A DNA stretch of 64,000 nucleotides from Vibrio toranzoniae (GCF_024347655.1 NZ_AP025514.1:682001-746000); one strand, 5' to 3'. Positions 47,677 through 57,217 are shown, numbered from the stretch's first letter. The notes: generated from the letters alone by a model not told the origin. Numbers and translations: made by a program.

Positions 47677-48700
47677 AACCAAGCACCTCTACTTTTACAT
47701 TGTTGTCGCGTAGGAATTGGATAGCAGCATTATCATCGGCTTCATTACCGAACAGTTCAGCGACCATCATGCCGAACTTTACACCGCCGGCGTAATCAAG
47801 ATCAGAGCTTAATATACTGACATCGATATTAAATTTGCGTGCAATCTGCGTCATCAGCGGAGCATCAACCGTTGCGCCCGTAAACTCAAGGCGTACCAGT
47901 GGATAGCTGCTGTTTACACGAGTCTCTTGCAGTCGCGCTTGGTAATCTTCAGGAATCGTCAGATCCAGCGTTGAACGAATAAATTGATGCGCCAGTTCTG
48001 TTTTAGGGTGTGCGAATATGTCACCCACAGTCCCTTTTTCTACAAGCTCGCCGCCACCAATGATGGCGACTTCGTGACAGATGTTTTTAACCACATCCAT
48101 TTCGTGAGTAATCAATAGAATCGTGATGCTTAGCTTACGGTTGATTTTTCGTAGCAGCTCAAGAATAGATTGAGTGGTTGCTGGATCCAGAGCACTGGTT
48201 GCTTCATCACAAAGCAGTACTTTTGGGTCTGACGCTAATGCACGAGCAATCGCGACACGTTGCTTTTGACCACCACTTAAATTCGCTGGATAAGTATCAC
48301 GTTTGTCCGCAAGGCCAACAAGATCAAGTAACTCACTCACTTTCGCTTCAATAGCCGCTTTATCTCTACCAGCAAGCTCTAAAGGCAGTGCTACATTGTT
48401 AAATACGGTACGAGAAGACAATAGGTTGAAGTGCTGGAAGATCATACCTATGTTACGGCGCGCTTCGCTTAGTTCAGATTTGCTGAGTTTTGTTAGGTCG
48501 ATACCGTCAACAATCACTTCACCTGAAGTCGGGGCTTCTAACATGTTTACACAACGGATCAGGGTGCTTTTACCTGCACCTGAAGAGCCGATGACTCCGA
48601 AGATTTGACCTTGAGGTATGTGGAGGTTGATATCAATTAAGGCATTGATTTCTTTAGTGCCTTGATAAAAAACCTTATTGACTTGATTCACTTTAATCAT
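47666..48700 (-). CDS. metN: Methionine ABC transporter ATP-binding protein
   Basis: The ATPase of the methionine importer. The 344-residue protein has Walker [10 protein letters not shown] near residue 38, Q-loop [12 protein letters not shown] near 88, signature [15 protein letters not shown] near 143, Walker [14 protein letters not shown] near 162 and the H-loop [10 protein letters not shown]-terminal ACT-like NIL domain (about 265-344) binds methionine for trans-inhibition. First gene of metNIQ, under MetJ boxes at 48791-48822. Confidence 0.96.
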   Translation of the reverse strand: MIKVNQVNKVFYQGTKEINALIDINLHIPQGQIFGVIGSSGAGKSTLIRCVNMLEAPTSGEVIVDGIDLTKLSKSELSEARRNIGMIFQHFNLLSSRTVFNNVALPLELAGRDKAAIEAKVSELLDLVGLADKRDTYPANLSGGQKQRVAIARALASDPKVLLCDEATSALDPATTQSILELLRKINRKLSITILLITHEMDVVKNICHEVAIIGGGELVEKGTVGDIFAHPKTELAHQFIRSTLDLTIPEDYQARLQETRVNSSYPLVRLEFTGATVDAPLMTQIARKFNIDVSILSSDLDYAGGVKFGMMVAELFGNEADDNAAIQFLRDNNVKVEVLGYVL

Positions 48701-48760
48701 AGAGAAACCCGTGCAGATAGAACAGAATAATATGTCGATAGCTCGCTCGATTTACAGACG

Positions 48761-48789
48761 ATGCTATGGTGTTCTATGATCTAAGTCAA
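48761..48789 (-). promoter_or_regulatory. Promoter of metNIQ
   Basis: On the minus strand TTGACT (48784-48789), a 17-base spacer and TAGCAT (48761-48766) make a good sigma70 promoter, about 55 bases before the metN ATG. Confidence 0.75.
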
Positions 48790-48790
48790 T

Positions 48791-48822
48791 AGATATTTTT
48801 ACGTCTAGACGGCTAAACGTAA
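48791..48822. promoter_or_regulatory. MetJ operator (four tandem met boxes)
   Basis: Four consecutive 8-base units, AGATATTT, TTACGTCT, AGACGGCT and AAACGTAA, match AGACGTCT at 5, 6, 7 and 5 positions. They lie directly upstream of the metNIQ -35 element. MetJ with SAM binds such arrays cooperatively, so the importer should be repressed when methionine is plentiful. Confidence 0.8.
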
Positions 48823-48941
48823 GAGGTGTTATTTAAGTTGGAAACCGTTTTTTAACAAGTGCAGAAATAAATAGATAGTGATGAAGCAAATAAAGCGTGT
48901 AATAATTAATGATTAATAGAGCGTTGATAGAGAACTGAATT

Positions 48942-49493
48942 TTGTCTAAACCTGCTGTTTTTTTAGATCGTGATGGTGTGATTAACGTTGATCACGGCTA
49001 CGTACATGATGAGCATGACTTTGAATACATCGACGGTGTGTTTGAAGCGGCTAAAGCGTTTAAAGATATGGGCTATTTATTGGTGCTAGTGACTAACCAG
49101 TCAGGCATTGCTCGTGGCATGTTTAGCGAAGACCGTTTTCTTTCTCTGACGCAGTGGATGGATTGGAACTTTGTTGATAATGGTGTCGAACTCGATGGCA
49201 TCTATTACTGTCCTCACCACGCTGAACACGGCATTGGGGATTACAAACAAGATTGTGAATGTCGTAAACCAAAGCCAGGCATGTTCATTTCTGCTCGTGA
49301 CTTTCTGAAAATTGATATGGCTAATTCAGTCATGATCGGCGATAAAGCTGAAGACATGATGGCAGCAGAGGCGGCAGGAGTTGGCACTAAAGTATTGGTG
49401 AGAACCGGTAAGCCCATTACTGAAAAGGGTGAAGCGCTAGCTAGCGTAGTACTTGATAGCATTAAAGACGTACCTGCTTTCTTAAAAGGCTAA
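48942..49493 (+). CDS. gmhB: D-glycero-beta-D-manno-heptose 1,7-bisphosphate 7-phosphatase
   Basis: Removes the 7-phosphate in ADP-heptose synthesis for the LPS inner core. It is 183 residues, HAD superfamily. The nucleophile motif is [16 protein letters not shown] at residues 7-22, with TNQSG near 51, the Zn-binding loop CPHHAEHG...CECRKPKPG near 89-108 and [13 protein letters not shown] near 129. The start is TTG ([11 protein letters not shown] follows), with GAGAA upstream. It is divergent from metN, as in V. cholerae. Confidence 0.95.
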   Translation: MSKPAVFLDRDGVINVDHGYVHDEHDFEYIDGVFEAAKAFKDMGYLLVLVTNQSGIARGMFSEDRFLSLTQWMDWNFVDNGVELDGIYYCPHHAEHGIGDYKQDCECRKPKPGMFISARDFLKIDMANSVMIGDKAEDMMAAEAAGVGTKVLVRTGKPITEKGEALASVVLDSIKDVPAFLKG

Positions 49494-49610
49494 GCGTTTA
49501 TTTGCCACATAAGGTATTTACCTATGACTAGGCACTTAATTATCAATAAGGGTTTTCTAACTTGAGACTAAACTAAGTGTTATTGATCATATAAAGATGA
49601 GGAACGAAGT

Positions 49611-49946
49611 ATGAAAGCTATGTTGGTAGCATCTCTATGTACGGTAGCATTGGTCGGGTGCTCTAAGTCAGCGGCCCCCGATAGTGAAGCATCGAATAAT
49701 CAATTCATGACTTATCAATGTGAGTCGGATGTTTCGTTTGACGTCGCTTACCTTGATAATGAAAAAGCGGTACTTCGTTTGCCTGATAATGAATATCGTC
49801 TGACTCAAGTACCGGCAGGTTCAGGAACCAAATACATCCTAGACGATGGTACTGCAGAGGTAATGAACAGCATCACTTTGCGTACTAAAGGTGACAATGC
49901 ACGTCTCGAACTTGGTCGTGTTGTGTATCGAAATTGCAATAAGTAA
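49611..49946 (+). CDS. MliC-family lysozyme-inhibitor lipoprotein
   Basis: A 111-residue lipoprotein with lipobox ALVGC (Cys 17). The mature domain resembles MliC/PliC inhibitors of C-type lysozyme: FMTYQCESDVSFDVAYLDNEKAVLRLP, then LTQVPAGSGTKYILDDG and KGDNARLELGRVVYRNC. Two cysteines (in YQC and YRNC) likely form the family disulfide. The role is protection of peptidoglycan from host lysozyme, by homology. It is monocistronic and ended by a terminator that overlaps the upstream extension of treR. Confidence 0.82.
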   Translation: MKAMLVASLCTVALVGCSKSAAPDSEASNNQFMTYQCESDVSFDVAYLDNEKAVLRLPDNEYRLTQVPAGSGTKYILDDGTAEVMNSITLRTKGDNARLELGRVVYRNCNK

Positions 49947-49981
49947 GTCATAGTAAGAACTGCTAGGATTTACAAACAGTT

Positions 49982-50008
49982 AAGTGAGGGTGTCTACCCT
50001 CACTTTTT
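49982..50008 (+). terminator. Rho-independent terminator before treR
   Basis: AAGTGAGGGT / ACCCTCACTT with a 4-base loop and further T residues. It ends the lipoprotein transcript 36 bases after the stop and rules out the longest treR start (49984). Confidence 0.9.
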
Positions 50009-50037
50009 CTTCTCTTCCTTTTAACGTTAGACTTTTT

Positions 50038-50982
50038 ATGAGCAAAAAACTCACTATTCTCGATATTGCTAAGCTGTCCGGTGTTGGTAAGTCAACCGTA
50101 TCTCGCGTCCTGACCAATGATCCTAAAGTGAAACCTGAAACCCGTGAAAGGGTGGAAAGAGTAATTCAAGAATCTGGGTACACGCCTTCAAAGTCTGCGC
50201 AATCAATGCGTGGTGGCAGTCAAAAAGTCATCGGCGTGATCATCTCTCGTTTAGATTCTCCCTCTGAAAACAAAGCCGTTAGCACTATGCTAACTGAGTT
50301 GTATCGAGCGGATTACGACGTGGTGATCATGGAAAGCCAACTTGATAGGGACAAAGCCAACGAGCATCTTCAGGTTCTTAAGCGTCGCAATGTAGATGGC
50401 ATCATTGTGTTTGGCTTTACGGACTGTGACATTCCAGCGATCGAAGCGTGGGGACACAAAGCCGTGGTTATTGCTCTGGATACCGAGAACGTAACGTCGA
50501 TTAACTATGATAACCAACAAGTGATCAATAGTGCGTTAACGCATCTATCGGATCAGGGGATCTCTGATGTTGGCTTCATTGGCGTTGATCCTAGCGACAA
50601 ATCAACCGGTGAGCTTCGTCTTAAGGCCTACCTAGATTGGTGTGAAGTTACAGGCTCGATCGCCAACTATCGTACTGGTCAACTTCATCATGAAAGCGCT
50701 TATCAGCTGGTGGATGAGATACTGACTCCTGCGACTCAAGCGATTGTGTGTGCCAGTGACACATTGGCTCTTGGCGTGATCAAACGTCTACAAGAGCGAC
50801 AACGCGAAGATGTAGTTGTGACAGGCGTTGGTGGCAACACTTTGCTCTCTTTTTTGTTTCCTCGTGTATTTAGCATTGATCCTGGCTATCAATCTGCAGG
50901 AAAATTGGCAGCTAATCTATTGATCTCTCAGCTTTTAGGTAATTCCGAGATCTCTCACCACACCCAATCTCCTATTTTATAA
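50038..50982 (+). CDS. treR: Trehalose operon repressor TreR (LacI family)
   Basis: Represses trehalose uptake and hydrolysis genes and is induced by trehalose 6-phosphate. From ATG 50038 it is 314 residues, similar to E. coli TreR (315). The HTH is KLTILDIAKLSGVGKSTVSRVL, the hinge YTPSKSAQSMRGGS, and the effector domain starts KVIGVIISRLDSPSEN. It lies 205 bases before treB on the same strand. The palindromes at 51046 and 51101, and likely 44727-44756, are its targets. No palindrome is seen before treR itself. Confidence 0.93.
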   Translation: MSKKLTILDIAKLSGVGKSTVSRVLTNDPKVKPETRERVERVIQESGYTPSKSAQSMRGGSQKVIGVIISRLDSPSENKAVSTMLTELYRADYDVVIMESQLDRDKANEHLQVLKRRNVDGIIVFGFTDCDIPAIEAWGHKAVVIALDTENVTSINYDNQQVINSALTHLSDQGISDVGFIGVDPSDKSTGELRLKAYLDWCEVTGSIANYRTGQLHHESAYQLVDEILTPATQAIVCASDTLALGVIKRLQERQREDVVVTGVGGNTLLSFLFPRVFSIDPGYQSAGKLAANLLISQLLGNSEISHHTQSPIL

Positions 50983-51027
50983 TCCACTCAATTAAGCGAA
51001 ATTGAACCGCTTAGATTAAAATTAGAG

Positions 51028-51043
51028 TGTGATCTCTTTCAAT
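51028..51043. promoter_or_regulatory. CRP half-site upstream of treB
   Basis: TGTGATCT is a strong CRP left half, but the right half is poor. The centre is roughly 63 bases upstream of the predicted treB start of transcription, a position suited to class I activation. Confidence 0.4.
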
Positions 51044-51045
51044 TA

Positions 51046-51116
51046 ATGGGACTGTTCCCATTTTAATTTATCATTCATGCGGGCATTATAATAATCGTAT
51101 TTGGGAATGTTCCCAT
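51046..51116. promoter_or_regulatory. treB promoter with two TreR operators
   Basis: ATGGGACTGTTCCCAT (51046-51061) and TTGGGAATGTTCCCAT (51101-51116) have centres 55 bases apart, about five helical turns, flanking a TATAAT box at 51087-51092. One operator would cover the -35 side and the other the start region, allowing a small repression loop. Confidence 0.85.
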
Positions 51117-51187
51117 GATTCTAAATCCTGAGTGATTATCGCTGCATGGTTTAGATGAGTAATTGAATGAAACCAGGGTGGGGTAGT

Positions 51188-52612
51188 ATGAGTAAGATAG
51201 CGAAGCAAGACGTTGCGCGTCTTATCGAGTTAGTCGGTGGCAAAGAAAATATTGCGAGTGTCAGCCATTGTTTGACTCGACTGCGTTTTGTATTGAACGA
51301 TACAGAACAAGCGAACAAAGCAGAACTAGAAAAGCTTAAACTGGTAAAAGGCTGCTTTACGAACGCAGGTCAATTCCAAGTCGTGATTGGCACAGAGGTT
51401 GATGAAGTGTACGCACTTCTGATTGAGCAAACGGGTAAAGAGGCGTCATCAAAAGATGAGTCGAAGCTTGCTGCTCGTCAGAACATGAACTTTCTTGAGC
51501 GTGGTATCTCCCATTTAGCCGAAATTTTCGTACCACTGTTGCCTGCCATCATTACGGGTGGTCTGATTCTTGGTTTCCGTAATGTGATTGGCGACATTCG
51601 CATGTTCGACGGAAAAACCCTCGTTGAAATCAGCCAATTTTGGGCAACCGTTCACTCTTTCTTGTGGCTGATTGGTGAAGCGATTTTCTTCTTCCTACCG
51701 GTTGGTGTGTGTTGGGCGACGGTTAAGAAGCTTGGCGGAACCCCTATTTTAGGTATCACGCTCGGTGTGACCTTGGTTTCCCCACAATTGATGAACGCTT
51801 ACATGATAGGTAAATCGGTACCTGAGGTGTGGGACTTTGGTTTGTTCGTGATTGAGAAAGTTGGTTATCAGGCACAGGTGATCCCTGCGATGTTAGCGGG
51901 CGTGGCTCTGGCGTTCATTGAGACCAACCTTAAGCGTATTGTACCTTCTTATCTGTACCTTGTTGTCGTGCCATTTGTATCGATTATTTTGTCTGTGATT
52001 CTAGCGCACGCTTTCATTGGCCCATTTGGCCGTATGTTAGGCGATGGCGTGGCATTCGCGGCTAAAGCGGCAATGACGGGTGATTTTGCGATTCTTGGTT
52101 CAGTGGTCTTTGGCTTCCTATACGCACCTTTGGTTATTACAGGTATTCACCACACAACCAACGCCGTTGACCTACAACTGATGCAAGACTTGGGCGGCAC
52201 ACCAATCTGGCCTTTGATTGCGCTATCAAATATCGCACAAGCTTCAGCGGTGGTTGGCATCATCATCTTAAGCAAACGCGAAGGTGAACGAGATATCTCG
52301 GTTCCAGCTGCAATCTCTGCCTACTTAGGTGTGACAGAGCCTGCGATGTACGGCATCAACCTTAAATACAAATTCCCAATGCTGAGCGCGATGATCGGCA
52401 GTGCCGCAGCGGCTGCAATCTGTGGTAGTGCCGGTGTGATGGCGAATGGTATCGGTGTTGGTGGTTTGCCGGGCATCTTATCGATTCAACCGCAATATTG
52501 GTCTGTTTACTTAATTGCGATGCTGGTGGCGATTGTACTACCCGTCACATTAACACTGTTCTTCTATAAACGAGCACAGATGAAAGGCGAGCTAGAAACC
52601 GCCAACGCGTAA
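51188..52612 (+). CDS. treB: PTS trehalose transporter subunit IIBC
   Basis: Imports trehalose as trehalose 6-phosphate, using EIIA-Glc as phosphate donor since no IIA domain is present. From ATG 51188 it is 474 residues (E. coli 473), starting MSKIAKQDVARLIELVGG. An ATG seven codons earlier is not conserved. The IIB phosphorylation Cys is in SVSHCLTRLRFVL near residue 27. The IIC domain has about ten helices and ITGIHHTTNAVDLQLMQDLGG near 318. The same EIIA-Glc is the partner of FrsA encoded at 13.5 kb. Confidence 0.95.
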   Translation: MSKIAKQDVARLIELVGGKENIASVSHCLTRLRFVLNDTEQANKAELEKLKLVKGCFTNAGQFQVVIGTEVDEVYALLIEQTGKEASSKDESKLAARQNMNFLERGISHLAEIFVPLLPAIITGGLILGFRNVIGDIRMFDGKTLVEISQFWATVHSFLWLIGEAIFFFLPVGVCWATVKKLGGTPILGITLGVTLVSPQLMNAYMIGKSVPEVWDFGLFVIEKVGYQAQVIPAMLAGVALAFIETNLKRIVPSYLYLVVVPFVSIILSVILAHAFIGPFGRMLGDGVAFAAKAAMTGDFAILGSVVFGFLYAPLVITGIHHTTNAVDLQLMQDLGGTPIWPLIALSNIAQASAVVGIIILSKREGERDISVPAAISAYLGVTEPAMYGINLKYKFPMLSAMIGSAAAAAICGSAGVMANGIGVGGLPGILSIQPQYWSVYLIAMLVAIVLPVTLTLFFYKRAQMKGELETANA

Positions 52613-52622
52613 TGCATTAAAT

Positions 52623-52656
52623 AAGCGATGACTCCAAAGTGAGCCATCGCTTTTTC
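52623..52656 (+). terminator. Intercistronic hairpin between treB and treC
   Basis: AAGCGATG-ACTC pairs with GAGC-CATCGCTT, followed by five T residues. It resembles a true terminator inside the operon and may lower treC expression relative to treB, or separate a treC promoter. Confidence 0.65.
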
Positions 52657-52734
52657 TCTTAGTTGTAACGGCTATTCGACCATGATTCACATGGTGATTT
52701 TTTATTTATATTTTCTGGTAAGTGAGTGTTAGAG

Positions 52735-54420
52735 ATGGCGATGACTGAGCATGATGAAAGTTGGTGGAAAACCGCAACCATCTATCAAATCTACCCAAAG
52801 AGCTTTTGTGATAGTGGCAGTAAAGGTACTGGCGATATCAAAGGGATCATTTCAAAACTGGATTATCTTAAACACTTGAGTGTGGATGCCATTTGGTTAA
52901 CCCCAGTTTACGCATCTCCAATGATTGATAACGGCTACGATATTTCAGATTACTACGCGATTAACCCGCAATTCGGCACCATGGAAGACTTCGACCTATT
53001 ACTGGCTGAAGCGCATCAACGTGGCATCCGTATCGTGATGGATATCGTGGTAAACCACACCTCAACCGAGCATGCGTGGTTTCAGTCTGCATTGGGTGAC
53101 AAAAACAGCCCATACCGCGACTACTACATCTGGAAAGATCCTGTAAACGGTCAAGCACCCACCAACTGGCAGTCTAAGTTCGGTGGTAATGCATGGGAGA
53201 TGGATGAAGCGACGGGGCAGTATTTCCTACACCTATTCGCGAAAGAGCAGGCCGACCTCAACTGGGAGAACCCAGTTGTACGTGATGAAGTGAAAGACGT
53301 TATCAGCTTCTGGGCTGAGAAGGGCGTTGATGGTTTCCGCTTGGATGTGATCAACCTGATTTCGAAACAGCAAGATTTCCCTAATGATGATATCGGTGAT
53401 GGTCGTCGTTTTTACACTGATGGCCCACGAGTGCATGAATATCTGAAAGAGATCAGCGAAGCGGTATTCCAGAAATACGGTAGCGTGACAGTAGGCGAGA
53501 TGTCTTCAACCACGTTGGAACATTGTCAGCAATATTCGAACGTTGATAACAGTGAGCTATCGATGGTGTTTAACTTCCACCACCTTAAGGTGGATTACAC
53601 CAATGGTGAGAAGTGGACTAATGCGCCGTTTGATTTCTTGCAGCTCAAGTCGATCTTCAATCATTGGCAAACGGGCTTGAACGGCAAAGGTTGGGGCGCA
53701 TTATTTTGGTGTAACCACGATCAACCGCGAGTGGTGAGTCGCTTAGGTGATGATCAGCAATATCGTGTTGAATCGGCCAAGATGTTGGCTGCGTCTGTCC
53801 ATATGATGCAAGGCACGCCTTATATCTATCAAGGTGAAGAGATTGGCATGACCAACCCGGGTTACACCGAGATCAGCCAGTATCGTGATGTAGAGAGCAC
53901 CAACATGTACGACATCATGGTGAACCGTGATGGTGTGGCGCATCAAGATATGATGGCGATTCTGGCGCAGAAATCTCGTGATAACTCTCGCACGCCGATG
54001 CAGTGGAATAGTGAAGCCAATGCAGGTTTCTCACAAGCTCAGCCGTGGCTAGATGTTGCAAATAACTATACTGAGATCAACGCTGAGCAAGCGCTGGAAG
54101 ACAAAGACTCGGTTTTCTATTTCTACAAGAGCTTGATTGAGTTACGTAAAGAAGTGCCAGTGATTACTCATGGTAGCTACAAAGATTTATTGCCTGAGCA
54201 CCCATCGGTATTTGCGTATTCTCGTGAGACGGATAGTCAGACTTTGTTGTGTATTAACAACTACTATGGTGAAGAGGCGGAATGCGTTTTACCGGAACGT
54301 TTTGATATGAGTAAGGCGAAGAGTTTGTTGTCTAACTATCAAGAAGCGAACACTTCAGCAGTATTACATCATCAAGTCTTACGCCCTTACGAGACTCGTA
54401 TTCTCTTGATTGAAGGTTAA
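52735..54420 (+). CDS. treC: Alpha,alpha-phosphotrehalase
   Basis: Splits trehalose 6-phosphate into glucose and glucose 6-phosphate in the cytoplasm. A GH13 enzyme of about 561 residues. The start chosen is ATG 52735, and 52741 or GTG 52726 are possible. Catalytic motifs: DIVVNHTSTEHAWF near residue 103, nucleophile Asp in GVDGFRLDVINL near 200, acid Glu in TVGEMSS near 255 and the transition-state Asp in CNHDQPR near 327. The opening WWKTATIYQIYPKSFCDS is typical. The terminator is at 54478-54513. Confidence 0.95.
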   Translation: MAMTEHDESWWKTATIYQIYPKSFCDSGSKGTGDIKGIISKLDYLKHLSVDAIWLTPVYASPMIDNGYDISDYYAINPQFGTMEDFDLLLAEAHQRGIRIVMDIVVNHTSTEHAWFQSALGDKNSPYRDYYIWKDPVNGQAPTNWQSKFGGNAWEMDEATGQYFLHLFAKEQADLNWENPVVRDEVKDVISFWAEKGVDGFRLDVINLISKQQDFPNDDIGDGRRFYTDGPRVHEYLKEISEAVFQKYGSVTVGEMSSTTLEHCQQYSNVDNSELSMVFNFHHLKVDYTNGEKWTNAPFDFLQLKSIFNHWQTGLNGKGWGALFWCNHDQPRVVSRLGDDQQYRVESAKMLAASVHMMQGTPYIYQGEEIGMTNPGYTEISQYRDVESTNMYDIMVNRDGVAHQDMMAILAQKSRDNSRTPMQWNSEANAGFSQAQPWLDVANNYTEINAEQALEDKDSVFYFYKSLIELRKEVPVITHGSYKDLLPEHPSVFAYSRETDSQTLLCINNYYGEEAECVLPERFDMSKAKSLLSNYQEANTSAVLHHQVLRPYETRILLIEG

Positions 54421-54477
54421 CCTTGTTTCATTTTAAGAAGCCTGATTCTTATTCCCCTTAAAGGATTGGGCTTTTAC

Positions 54478-54513
54478 AAAGGCTTTGGAGAGCTCCCCAA
54501 AGCCTTTTTTATT
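54478..54513 (+). terminator. Rho-independent terminator after treC
   Basis: AAAGGCTTTGG / CCAAAGCCTTT with an inner GAGCTC segment and a T run. It also separates the convergent lipoprotein gene. Confidence 0.93.
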
Positions 54514-54564
54514 GTTTGTAGCTAGTCAGCAGTTACGCTCAGGTTCAGTGAATCTAAGTCAGGG

Positions 54565-55473
54565 CTAGCTAATCGAAGTCAGTACCGCTGCTGATTCTTC
54601 GATCGTTGATTGCTCCACTGACATCAATTCAATCTGTTCAATTAGGCCAATCGTTGGATTGAACCAGCGTTCAGACGATGTCCCAAACTCTGCTGAATCC
54701 ATACCTACACAGCCAATGTAGTAAGTGTTTTTTTCCGTAAGATTCGCAGCTTCGATCGATTTACCCGAAACAGTGAAGCTTTTACGAACACCAGTCTCAT
54801 TAATGTCTTGCTGCCAAGTGACTTGGCATGAGGCGTTAGATGGTAAGTTTTCAACCCACTGGTGATCCTCAAAGTCACTCAACATATTCGCGACAGCTTC
54901 GCCATCTAACGTCATTTGTAATGAAACGGTTTCCTTACTGATATCAATGATTGGGTTACTCTCTTTTACGTCAGCACCTTTTAAACGGAAAAGAGGGCTG
55001 CTGTACATAACGGTTGTGATGTATTGGCTACCAATAAAATAGGCATTAGTGATTTCGTGTAGACCGCGGTCAGGGCCTGCAAAATAAATGCTGCCGTCTT
55101 CTTCTGTACCTTCAACATTCGTCATGATGTCTTCAGAAACATAAAATTCGGTGATGCCGTAGTTGATTAGGTCATTGATAACTTGAACTTCTGCTTCATT
55201 GCCGGTCTCTTCTTCTAACCCTGCAATGATGAGTTCACCGCTTAAAGGAGTGAAGTTCATTGTCATCACGCCTTCAGTCTGACCATCTTTGGTAAATGAG
55301 TAGCCCAATGTTGTTTCTGGTTTAGGGGCAAATACAGAGCTCGCAATTGGGTAATCCACCTGATTGCTTGGACCTTTATTACCATCTGTTGAACCAGAAG
55401 AAGAGCCACCTCCGCCGCCACAGCCATAAAGAGCAAAGAGAGAAGTCGCAAGCAGCGTCATGGATTTTTTCAT
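54565..55473 (-). CDS. Predicted lipoprotein with glycine-rich linker, unknown function
   Basis: A 302-residue lipoprotein with no family I recognise. The chosen ATG (55473) has AGGA nine bases upstream. An ATG three codons earlier is too close to it. The lipobox LYGC gives lipidated Cys 18, followed directly by five glycines and a Ser/Gly/Asn-rich tether to about residue 40. The mature part is beta-rich with two further cysteines near 230 and 251 (NASCQVTW, YIGCVG) that could form a disulfide. It lies downstream of the ToxR-like regulator on the same strand, 145 bases apart. Confidence 0.75.
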   Translation of the reverse strand: MKKSMTLLATSLFALYGCGGGGGSSSGSTDGNKGPSNQVDYPIASSVFAPKPETTLGYSFTKDGQTEGVMTMNFTPLSGELIIAGLEEETGNEAEVQVINDLINYGITEFYVSEDIMTNVEGTEEDGSIYFAGPDRGLHEITNAYFIGSQYITTVMYSSPLFRLKGADVKESNPIIDISKETVSLQMTLDGEAVANMLSDFEDHQWVENLPSNASCQVTWQQDINETGVRKSFTVSGKSIEAANLTEKNTYYIGCVGMDSAEFGTSSERWFNPTIGLIEQIELMSVEQSTIEESAAVLTSIS

Positions 55474-55618
55474 GTTGAGCATTCCTAATATAGTTGGCCG
55501 AGAGCGACCTGATGTTTTTAGGAATGCTATTGGTGAGAGAGTTAACAGGGCAAAAAATGAAGATACATAAGATCTTAATTTATATTTAAGCTATTGTTTT
55601 TAAGTGTTTTATATTTCT

Positions 55619-57127
55619 TTATTCGGAGGGTTGATGACCGACATTCGTGCAGTAGTTAAGCATCAGGTTTTCCCACTGCTTAATGATAAGTGGCTCTTTG
55701 ATGCTCAATTTTAGGTTTTTCCAAGGCTGGAGACAGGTCGATTTCGACTCAGGTTTGGATAAGCGAGCAAACAACTCTTCTGAAGGAACCACTCGCAATA
55801 ACGCGACTAAGGATTCCATGTAGTTGAGGCGAAACTTATCCATGTCCCCTTGCTTATAAGCAATATGGGAAATCATCATATAGACCAGTGCGTTCTCAAT
55901 GGTCGAATTGCCCGCCGTGTTGGTTAGAAATTCCTTCGCGGTTTGTAGGTCTCTTAACTTGAAGTGAATAATCCCAAGCCAGAGTTTTAGCTCGTCGGGA
56001 ATCAACTTAAAACGCGTTTGTACCAGGCTAGTGAAACTAATAAGGCGTTGGTGGTCAGTCTCAAACAGTGCCAGTTGTCGAGCAAGCAAGGTTGAAGTCA
56101 TCACGTTGAGTGGCACGCTATCAAGTTTCAGCGTTTGCCCGTTTAGCAAGCGGCTCAGCTCTTTATCACTGACAGACCACTCAGGTGATAGTGGAGCAGG
56201 TAAAGCGAAGTAGTTCGTTAGCTCTCTATTTATTTCCATCAAGTCTTCACTGAGGTTATCTATCTCTATTGAGTAGACACCGCGGAAAGCAAGTTTCCCT
56301 GAACTTGGATAAATAAGGCTGACTTTAGCCGCAAGGCGTGTATCGACTTCCTGATCTTTCAATTGAATATTGAGCAGGTAGTCACTGGTGCGCATGTTTT
56401 TGGCACCCGGAAAGAAGGGCGTGCTGTCTATTGGGTCTACGAAGTAACTTGGTGCGTCTTGATTCGCTAAATCGGTATAAGCGTATTCAATTTGTTGTTG
56501 AAGCAGCAGCGCTTTAACGGCTTTGCGATGCGCTCTCGCATTGTCTCCAATGGCATCGATACGGTTCAGTAATAGCTCTACCTTAGGAATCAGTCTTTGT
56601 GTACGTTCAAGCTCAGAGGCTTGGTTTGAAGAGTGCCAAAGCATATAACCTAAAGCCGCGGTGCTTATCAGCAGCACAGTAGAGAGTGACAGTAACAAAA
56701 TATTAAACGGTGATGTCTTTTTACTTGGCTGAGGTTGCTCGGTTACCTCAAGAGGTTGGGGCTGTGCATTGGCCAAGCTCACAGAGCTAGGATTAAGGAA
56801 GTACCCTTTGCGTGGGTAGGTGACCAAGATCTTAGTCGCATCACTTTCTGGTAGGTACTTCTGCAGTACTGAGCGCAGTGTGCTGATCCTGTTAGTAAGC
56901 ACATTCTTCGAGATGAAGTTACTTTGCCAAACCGACTCGATGATCTGCTCAGCTGCGAGCGGCTCACCCACGCTAGTCAGAAACAGTTCGAGTAATTCAA
57001 TAGAACGAGGTTCTAGATCGATGACCTGCTCGTTGCAACTTAAGACACGTGTCGCTGGATTGAATTCTAAACCTTCGATAGAGATCGAGGTTTGAGTGTC
57101 TTTGGCACTAGAGAGGTAATCTTGCAT
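55619..57127 (-). CDS. ToxR/CadC-like membrane-bound transcriptional regulator
   Basis: A 502-residue one-component regulator. An OmpR/PhoB-type winged helix covers about residues 14-112 (EFNPATRVLSCNEQVIDLEP, then VTYPRKGYFL). A proline/glutamine-rich linker leads to one membrane helix at 141-164, and a large periplasmic domain covers 165-502. The C-terminal part is helical and TPR-like in pattern, as in CadC relatives. The signal sensed is unknown. The flanking lipoprotein and YitT genes on the same strand are possible targets or partners. It is not ToxR itself, which is shorter and paired with toxS. Confidence 0.85.
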   Translation of the reverse strand: MQDYLSSAKDTQTSISIEGLEFNPATRVLSCNEQVIDLEPRSIELLELFLTSVGEPLAAEQIIESVWQSNFISKNVLTNRISTLRSVLQKYLPESDATKILVTYPRKGYFLNPSSVSLANAQPQPLEVTEQPQPSKKTSPFNILLLSLSTVLLISTAALGYMLWHSSNQASELERTQRLIPKVELLLNRIDAIGDNARAHRKAVKALLLQQQIEYAYTDLANQDAPSYFVDPIDSTPFFPGAKNMRTSDYLLNIQLKDQEVDTRLAAKVSLIYPSSGKLAFRGVYSIEIDNLSEDLMEINRELTNYFALPAPLSPEWSVSDKELSRLLNGQTLKLDSVPLNVMTSTLLARQLALFETDHQRLISFTSLVQTRFKLIPDELKLWLGIIHFKLRDLQTAKEFLTNTAGNSTIENALVYMMISHIAYKQGDMDKFRLNYMESLVALLRVVPSEELFARLSKPESKSTCLQPWKNLKLSIKEPLIIKQWENLMLNYCTNVGHQPSE

Positions 57128-57217
57128 AAAAAAAGAGAGGGTAGCTTATAAAAGCTAAATACTAGCTGTTTTCGTTATGAAAAACAGCTAGTAATTCATT
57201 GATTGGATAACTTGGAA

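Noticed and set aside
49984..50037. 18-residue N-terminal extension of TreR
   Set aside because: It is translated from the preceding terminator. The HTH begins properly after the 50038 ATG.
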